The notes under the pieces: model-generated
The model's database searches: none
Told to the model about the DNA's origin: nothing
Seen by the model: the letters and a program-made list of their open reading frames with translations, nothing else
In this document: positions 59,399 through 64,000 of the stretch, piece by piece
How the letters are laid out: each line of letters opens with the position of its first letter
How positions within the stretch are numbered: position 1 is the first letter of the stretch
NCBI RefSeq assembly: GCF_900116535.1
Contig: NZ_FPAU01000005.1
Coordinates: 124,001 to 188,000 of the forward strand
Reading direction: 5' to 3'
DNA from: Kosakonia arachidis
Lineage (GTDB): Bacteria; Pseudomonadota; Gammaproteobacteria; Enterobacterales; Enterobacteriaceae
DNA: 64,000 nt
Made by a program: the position numbers and the translations under genes

Positions 59399-60687
59399 GC
59401 GGTTCTCCCTTGTGATGGTGCGCCTGCCGGAATGTGCTTATTGTTAGCAGGCTTAACAATTAAAGTAAGCCACACAGAGGCGAAAAGCGCTACCCCCATG
59501 AAAATGTACGAGGCCGACGGGCTGCCGGTTGCGCCGTTCAGGTAACCCACTACCCACGAGCCGCAGAATGAGCCGAGCGCGCCCATACTGTTAATCAGCG
59601 CCATTGCGCCACCGGCAACGTTGCGCGGCAGCATCTCCGGGATGATGGCGAAGAACGGCCCGTACGGGGCATACATTGCTGCACCGGCAATCACCAGCAG
59701 GGTATAAGAGATCCAGAAATGGTCGCTGCCAACCGCCCATGAGCCGATGAAAGCGAACGCGCCAATCAGCAGCAGCGGCCAGACAAACAGTTTACGGTTT
59801 TGCAGTTTATCGGAAGCCCATGAGGCCAGTATCATTGCCAGCGTTGCGGCAAGGTACGGAACGGCAGAGAGCCAGCCCACTTCGACCATGCCCAGGTTTT
59901 CGCCGCCGCTGCGAATAATGGACGGTAGCCACAGTACAAAACCGTATACACCAATGCTCCAGGCAAAATATTGCAGGCATAGCAGAACGACATTACGTGA
60001 GCGGAAGGCTTCACTGTAATTACGCACGGCTTTGATGCCCTGCTGCTCTTTTTCAAGCTGGGCCTGCAATGCCGCTTTCTCATCGCCTGAGAGCCACGTT
60101 ACCTGCGCCGGTTTGTCTTTCGCCAGCGCCCACCAGCAAAACGCCCAAATTACTGCCGGAATGCCTTCAATAATGAACATCTCGCGCCAGCCGAAGGACT
60201 GGATCAGATAGCCTGAAACCACCGACATCCACAGTACGGTGACCGGATTACCGAGGATCAGGAAGGTGTTAGCGCGCGAGCGTTCCGATTTGGTAAACCA
60301 GTTGCTGATGTAGATAAGCATCGCGGGCATGACCGCAGCTTCCACCACACCGAGAATAAAGCGGATGGCGGCCAGCATCGGGATATTACTGACGATCCCG
60401 GTTAACGACGCACAGCCGCCCCACAAAATCAGGCAGATAAAAATCAGTTTGCGGACGCTGCGACGCTCTGCATAAATCGCGCCGGGGATCTGGAAAAAGA
60501 AGTAGCCGAGAAAGAAGAGCGCGCCGAGCAGTGAAGAGATGCCTTTAGTGATGCCCAGGTCATCATTGATACCGGCGGCGGAGGCGAAACTGAAGTTCGC
60601 ACGGTCGAGATACGCCAGACTGTAGGTGATAAATACAATCGGCATGATGTACAGCCAGCGTTTGGACGAATTTGTCGCGTTACTCAT
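59395..60687 (-). CDS. kguT: MFS 2-ketogluconate transporter (KguT-like)
   Basis: A 430-residue MFS permease of the anion:cation symporter (ACS) type with twelve predicted membrane helices. [22 protein letters not shown] in the first loop and [33 protein letters not shown] are typical of ACS sugar-acid transporters. The frame is open to 60735, but [19 protein letters not shown] at 60687 is the likely start. It sits between kguK and ghrB (4-bp overlap), which points to 2-ketogluconate import. Confidence 0.85.
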   Translation of the reverse strand: MSNATNSSKRWLYIMPIVFITYSLAYLDRANFSFASAAGINDDLGITKGISSLLGALFFLGYFFFQIPGAIYAERRSVRKLIFICLILWGGCASLTGIVSNIPMLAAIRFILGVVEAAVMPAMLIYISNWFTKSERSRANTFLILGNPVTVLWMSVVSGYLIQSFGWREMFIIEGIPAVIWAFCWWALAKDKPAQVTWLSGDEKAALQAQLEKEQQGIKAVRNYSEAFRSRNVVLLCLQYFAWSIGVYGFVLWLPSIIRSGGENLGMVEVGWLSAVPYLAATLAMILASWASDKLQNRKLFVWPLLLIGAFAFIGSWAVGSDHFWISYTLLVIAGAAMYAPYGPFFAIIPEMLPRNVAGGAMALINSMGALGSFCGSWVVGYLNGATGSPSASYIFMGVALFASVWLTLIVKPANNKHIPAGAPSQGRTA

Positions 60688-60761
60688 AAGATTGCCTCTA
60701 TGGTTGAGGTTACTTACCGCCTGTGTGTAGGGCACAGTGCGGCGGATGTTTTTGGTTGAAT

Positions 60762-60793
60762 AACTTCAGGCTTTACAACTTCAGGCTTAACAA
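60762..60793. repeat. Short tandem repeat between kguK and kguT
   Basis: Two consecutive 15-bp units, AACTTCAGGCTTTAC and AACTTCAGGCTTAAC, end right at the kguK stop. They lie in the 106-bp kguT-kguK spacer, which otherwise shows no clear signal. Confidence 0.6.
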
Positions 60794-61735
60794 CTACAAC
60801 GCGCCTAACTGCGCGCGGGTCGGTAATCCTTCGCTGTCGCCCGGCACCTGAATGGCCATAGCGCCGATGGCGTTACCCCGGCGTACTGCCTCAGGCAGTG
60901 TTTTGCCTTCCAGCAGAGCGCTCAGTACGCCCACGGCGAAACCATCCCCGGCACCGACCGTATCGACAACATTTTCCACTTTCACTGGCGGCACTGCGCC
61001 CTGCTCACCGCTGGCGGCTTTAAACCATGCGCCATCTGCGCCTGTTTTGATCACCACTACCTGAACACCGCGTTGCAGATAGAAATCGGCGATCCCTTGC
61101 GGTGTGTGCTGGCCGGTCAGAATGAAACCCTCTTTCATCCCCGGCAGAACCCAGTCGGACTGAAAAGCGAGGCGGTTAAGTTTCTCCACCATTTCGGCTT
61201 CGCTGTTCCACAATACCGGGCGCAGATTGGGATCGAATGAAATAGTTTTGTTTTGCGCTTTCATCCGCGCGACAGCATGTTCCAGTAGAGCATAAGAGGT
61301 TGCTGACAGCGCAGCCGCCACGCCGCTAACGTGCAAATGGCGCGCCTGGCTAAAGATGTCGGCATTAAAATCCTCCGGCGACAGATGGCTGGCCGCCGAG
61401 CCCTTACGGAAATACTCCACAATGGGATCGGTTCCATTTTCAGCTTTAGATTTAAGCTGAAACCCGGTAGCGAAGCGTCCATCCAACGTCACGCAACGGG
61501 TATCAATTCCCTCCCGGCGCAACGTATTGAGGATGAAACGCCCGAAGCTGTCATTGCCGACGCGGCTGACCCAACTGACTTTCAACCCCAGCCGCGACAG
61601 GCCCGTCGCGACATTCAGTTCTGCGCCTGCCGCGCGTTTAATAAAGTGTCCGGCATCGGCAAGGTCGCCGGTTTCGGTGGCGACAAACATGGCCATCGCT
61701 TCGCCAATGGTGATGACATCCAGCGTGTTATGCAT
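60794..61735 (-). CDS. kguK: PfkB-family 2-ketogluconate kinase (KguK)
   Basis: A 313-residue ribokinase/PfkB sugar kinase. The N-terminal substrate-side motif is GAELNVATGLSRLG, and the C-terminal DTVGAGDGFAVGVL has the catalytic Asp and anion hole. The start at 61735 (MHNTLDVITIGEAMAMF) overlaps the kguE stop by 8 bp. The longer frame lacks homology. By context it phosphorylates 2-ketogluconate to 6-phospho-2-ketogluconate. The related 2-keto-3-deoxygluconate kinase KdgK is a possible alternative. Confidence 0.85.
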   Translation of the reverse strand: MHNTLDVITIGEAMAMFVATETGDLADAGHFIKRAAGAELNVATGLSRLGLKVSWVSRVGNDSFGRFILNTLRREGIDTRCVTLDGRFATGFQLKSKAENGTDPIVEYFRKGSAASHLSPEDFNADIFSQARHLHVSGVAAALSATSYALLEHAVARMKAQNKTISFDPNLRPVLWNSEAEMVEKLNRLAFQSDWVLPGMKEGFILTGQHTPQGIADFYLQRGVQVVVIKTGADGAWFKAASGEQGAVPPVKVENVVDTVGAGDGFAVGVLSALLEGKTLPEAVRRGNAIGAMAIQVPGDSEGLPTRAQLGAL

Positions 61736-62489
61736 GGCGTGACTCCTTACGTAACAGTTCAACGTAATGACGGGTAACGGCAATCAGGTCGTCGCCCTGC
61801 AGGGGGAATTCAATACCGCGCGGCGCATCGGCGGGCAGGTTATCAAGCAGCGCCAGCCAGCGGGCATCGACCTCATCCGGCGGTACGGCGTGAAAAGTGT
61901 GCCCGTGAGTGATAACAGCTTTGACATGGATATAGCTGATTGCGGGCGCCAGATGGCGTGCAGCCTCTTCGGGTGAATCACCGACCCACAGCCAGTTGCC
62001 GGTATCGAATGTCAGTGTCACTGGCAGCGCGAGGATATGGCTGGCGGCTTTAAAGCGCAGCATCGGCGCAAGTTTGCCGCAGTCCGTCTGGTCATTTTCT
62101 ACCACCAGTGGCACCGGGCTGGTCAGCAGCCAGTCGCGCAGGGTTGCCAGTACCGCCTGATCGGTAAAATGGCCCAGCGAGACTTTCAGCCAGCGGGCTT
62201 TCAGCGTGTGGGCTTCATGCAACAAAGCAGGTAAACGAGGATTGAGCGTGCCATCCGCCAGACACAGTGGCTCCGGCGCGGAGTAACAAGCTTGCAGGTT
62301 GTGCATTTCAATGGCGAATGCCAGCGAGGGTAAATGGCCGATCTCCTCGCTGCTCAGCAGCTCGCGGCGGATTTCTACGCCGTCAGCTCCGGCGGTGGCG
62401 ATAATGGGCAGCAGGGCCATCTGCCCGCCCATTGCGTGGATCGTGTCATGACCGTATGCGGCGGTAACAACGATAATTTTTCTCGGCAT
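61728..62489 (-). CDS. kguE: TIM-barrel sugar-phosphate isomerase/epimerase (KguE)
   Basis: A 253-residue xylose-isomerase-like (AP endonuclease 2) barrel protein. Metal-binding features are VENDQTD, LTFDTGNWLW, YIHVKA and GIEFPLQG. GGGGAG lies 7 bp before the ATG at 62489. The longer frame to 62597 runs through the operator and is rejected. KguE heads the Pseudomonas kguEKTD operon, and the same order is seen here, but the reaction of KguE is not well established. Confidence 0.84.
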   Translation of the reverse strand: MPRKIIVVTAAYGHDTIHAMGGQMALLPIIATAGADGVEIRRELLSSEEIGHLPSLAFAIEMHNLQACYSAPEPLCLADGTLNPRLPALLHEAHTLKARWLKVSLGHFTDQAVLATLRDWLLTSPVPLVVENDQTDCGKLAPMLRFKAASHILALPVTLTFDTGNWLWVGDSPEEAARHLAPAISYIHVKAVITHGHTFHAVPPDEVDARWLALLDNLPADAPRGIEFPLQGDDLIAVTRHYVELLRKESRHA

Positions 62490-62540
62490 ACTCCGGCTCC
62501 CCGGCAAAGACAGCAAATAGGTTCTGTCTTTAACGCTAGA

Positions 62541-62554
62541 TGGAACCGGTTCCA
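62541..62554. promoter_or_regulatory. PtxS-like operator upstream of kguE
   Basis: TGGAACCGGTTCCA is a perfect 14-bp palindrome between kguE and the LacI-type gene. It differs from the Pseudomonas PtxS operator TGAAACCGGTTTCA by one symmetrical base pair. Confidence 0.82.
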
Positions 62555-62602
62555 AAGAAAAGTGCAGTATGCTGAATTTATGATCGCTATCACGCACTAT
62601 CG

Positions 62603-63619
62603 TTAACGAGAGGTGGAGCCGCGAACGATCAGTTCGCCGGAAAAGAGTTGTTCACGTACCGTGTTGCTCTGGCCCTCAATGCGCCGCACCACTTGCTCTA
62701 CAGCGGCATAACCGATTTGCCAGGTTGGTTGTTTGAGAGTGGTAATACCTACGCCCGCCAGCTCGGCCCATTCCAGCTCGTCAAAACCGAGCAGGCCAAT
62801 GTCGCTGCCCCAGTTCAGGCCAATGCGTTTGAGTGAACGTGCTACCTGTAAGGTCAGCGCGCCGTTGGCGGAGATCACCGCTTTGCGCATCCCGCGGTGG
62901 CGGGCATGGAACTGGCGCAGGGCATTGTCCATTAGTGCAGCTTCATGCAGCGGCACTTCGGCGTTTTCCGCCATCACGCCCGGATAGCGGGCGAGAGTAG
63001 CACGAAAGGCGCTAAGCCGCTCGCGGCGCGTGTTTACCGTTCCTAGCGGTTCGCTGAGAAAGAGCAACGCTTCAAAACCCTGCTCAATCAGGTGCTCTGT
63101 GGCCGTGGTGGCGGCCTGGGTATTATCCAGGCCGACCACATCGCAGGCGAAATCAGGGATTTTACGGTCAATCAGTACCATCGGCAGGGCGGATTGTTGC
63201 AGCCGGTTTAACCCCTCTTCACGCATGCCGACCGCATTCACTACGATACCTTCCACCTGATAACTGCGCAGCAAGTCGAGGTAATGCAGCTCCTGATCCA
63301 GCTCGTTATTGGTATTACAGACCAGCGGCGTAAACCCTTTTTCCCGGCAGGCAGCTTCTATGCCGCTTAGCACATGCACTGAATAGGGGTTGGTGATATC
63401 GGCGATGATCAGGCCGATAAGGCGGGTTCGACCACGTTTAAGACCGCGTGCCATCAGGCTTGGGCGATAATCCAGATCGGCAATGGCCTGCTCAATACGC
63501 GCCAACAAGGCAGCCGATAGCAGATGCTTTTCACCGTTAAGGTAACGTGAAATGCTGGTTTTCCCCGTTTTCGCTGCTTTTGCCACATCGCTAATGGTTG
63601 GGCGCGCTGTTTTCGCCAT
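62603..63619 (-). CDS. LacI-family repressor, PtxS-like
   Basis: A 338-residue LacI-type regulator. The N-terminal helix-turn-helix and hinge are TISDVAKAAKTGKTSISRYLNG and ARGLKRGRTRLIG. The ligand domain follows (IADITNPYSVHVLSGIEAA ... VVGLDNTQAATTATEHLI). The frame opens at 63679, but MAKTARPTISDVAK at 63619 is the normal start. It lies upstream of kguE on the same strand, and a palindrome of the PtxS type separates them. Repression of kguEKT-ghrB, relieved by 2-ketogluconate, is the likely role. Confidence 0.88.
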   Translation of the reverse strand: MAKTARPTISDVAKAAKTGKTSISRYLNGEKHLLSAALLARIEQAIADLDYRPSLMARGLKRGRTRLIGLIIADITNPYSVHVLSGIEAACREKGFTPLVCNTNNELDQELHYLDLLRSYQVEGIVVNAVGMREEGLNRLQQSALPMVLIDRKIPDFACDVVGLDNTQAATTATEHLIEQGFEALLFLSEPLGTVNTRRERLSAFRATLARYPGVMAENAEVPLHEAALMDNALRQFHARHRGMRKAVISANGALTLQVARSLKRIGLNWGSDIGLLGFDELEWAELAGVGITTLKQPTWQIGYAAVEQVVRRIEGQSNTVREQLFSGELIVRGSTSR

Positions 63620-63824
63620 TGCTGCTTCCCTCGCCGTAAATGATTGCCCACACCTTAGCGCGAAATCGCGGGCAATCAAGCACTAACACACGCATATTGC
63701 CCGGAGTGAACGCGTAATGACGTTTAATTCTTTGCGATTACACTGCTGCTGTGGATGATAGAGCAAACAGAACATCAGAGCGGCATTGTGCCGCCATCAC
63801 CTGCAAGCTATTCAGGAGCGCGCT

Positions 63825-64000
63825 TTGGCAAACCCTGCTATCAAAACAGTTCTTACGGCGGCCCACTGGGGGCCGATACTGGTCGATACCGACGGTGAAA
63901 ATGTGCTCGCTTCCCGCGGCGCGTTACCGACTCGCCACCCTAACTCACTGCAAACCGTGGTACAGGAGCAGGTACACAGCCCGACGCGCGTGCGCTTCCC
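63825..64000 (+). CDS. bisC: Biotin sulfoxide reductase, N-terminal part (runs off window)
   Basis: The first 58 codons of a DMSO-reductase-family molybdoenzyme. The start is TTG at 63825 with AGGAG 7 bp upstream. The visible sequence ANPAIKTVLTAAHWGPILVDTDG and QTVVQEQVHSPTRVRF matches the E. coli BisC N-terminus. There is no Tat signal, which fits the cytoplasmic BisC rather than a periplasmic TorA/TorZ. BisC reduces biotin sulfoxide and methionine sulfoxide. Confidence 0.85.
   Translation, partial: MANPAIKTVLTAAHWGPILVDTDGENVLASRGALPTRHPNSLQTVVQEQVHSPTRVRF

Overview
The window is chromosomal DNA of a motile member of the Enterobacteriaceae, most likely Enterobacter- or Kosakonia-like. Gene order largely follows the Escherichia coli K-12 segment from waa to bisC: hldD-kbl-tdh, yibQ-envC-gpmI, yibN-grxC-secB-gpsA-cysE, trmL-lldDRP, yibL-mtlRDA, yibF-selAB, ysaA-avtA-malS-bax, xylRHGFAB, wecH-ysaB-glyQS, yiaG-yiaF-ghrB, bisC. 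Two things separate it from Escherichia. The LPS core genes are of the Klebsiella wab type, and accessory blocks interrupt the shared order. No rRNA, tRNA, CRISPR array, complete IS or prophage was seen.

Layout. 1-9088: LPS core genes. hldD-waaF-waaC-GT9-GT2-waaL form a minus-strand operon. A divergent deacetylase gene separates it from waaQ-wabG, which runs off the left edge. 9305-11536: kbl-tdh, followed by an RNA-like hairpin and a 16-codon ORF. 11872-23354: envelope and housekeeping genes, then the lactate operon with its two LldR operators. 23619-28326: yibL and the mannitol operon, whose upstream region carries about five helically phased CRP sites. 28327-32245: yibF and the selenocysteine genes selAB. 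32372-38817: ysaA, avtA, malS, bax and xylR. 38923-45880: the xylose regulon, with transport and regulation divergent from catabolism. 46002-47458: an isochorismatase-like hydrolase coupled to a GlxA-type regulator. 47451-52043: wecH, ysaB and glycyl-tRNA synthetase.

Accessory signalling and island. At 52124-54080 a tightly packed operon encodes a CheY-like receiver, a CheC/CheX-type phosphatase and a PAS-GGDEF diguanylate cyclase. A good match to a flagellar sigma-28 promoter lies upstream at 54270-54296. This looks like a flagellum-linked chemotaxis-phosphatase/c-di-GMP module in a lineage that normally uses CheZ. At 56018-58405, between yiaF and ghrB, lies an AT-rich block. It contains a heavily decayed pseudogene with five in-frame stops, one intact orphan gene, and an ORF-less remnant of a class IIC group II intron placed directly behind a terminator. 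Near-identical 21-bp terminator hairpins sit at both ends of the 2-kb insert.

Right end. ghrB is the last gene of a kguE-kguK-kguT-ghrB(kguD) operon for 2-ketogluconate use. The operon lies next to a PtxS-like LacI repressor gene and has a perfect 14-bp palindromic operator in front of kguE. bisC begins at 63825 and runs off the window.

All calls rest on reading the translations and nucleotide patterns and on recalled family knowledge. No database search was run.
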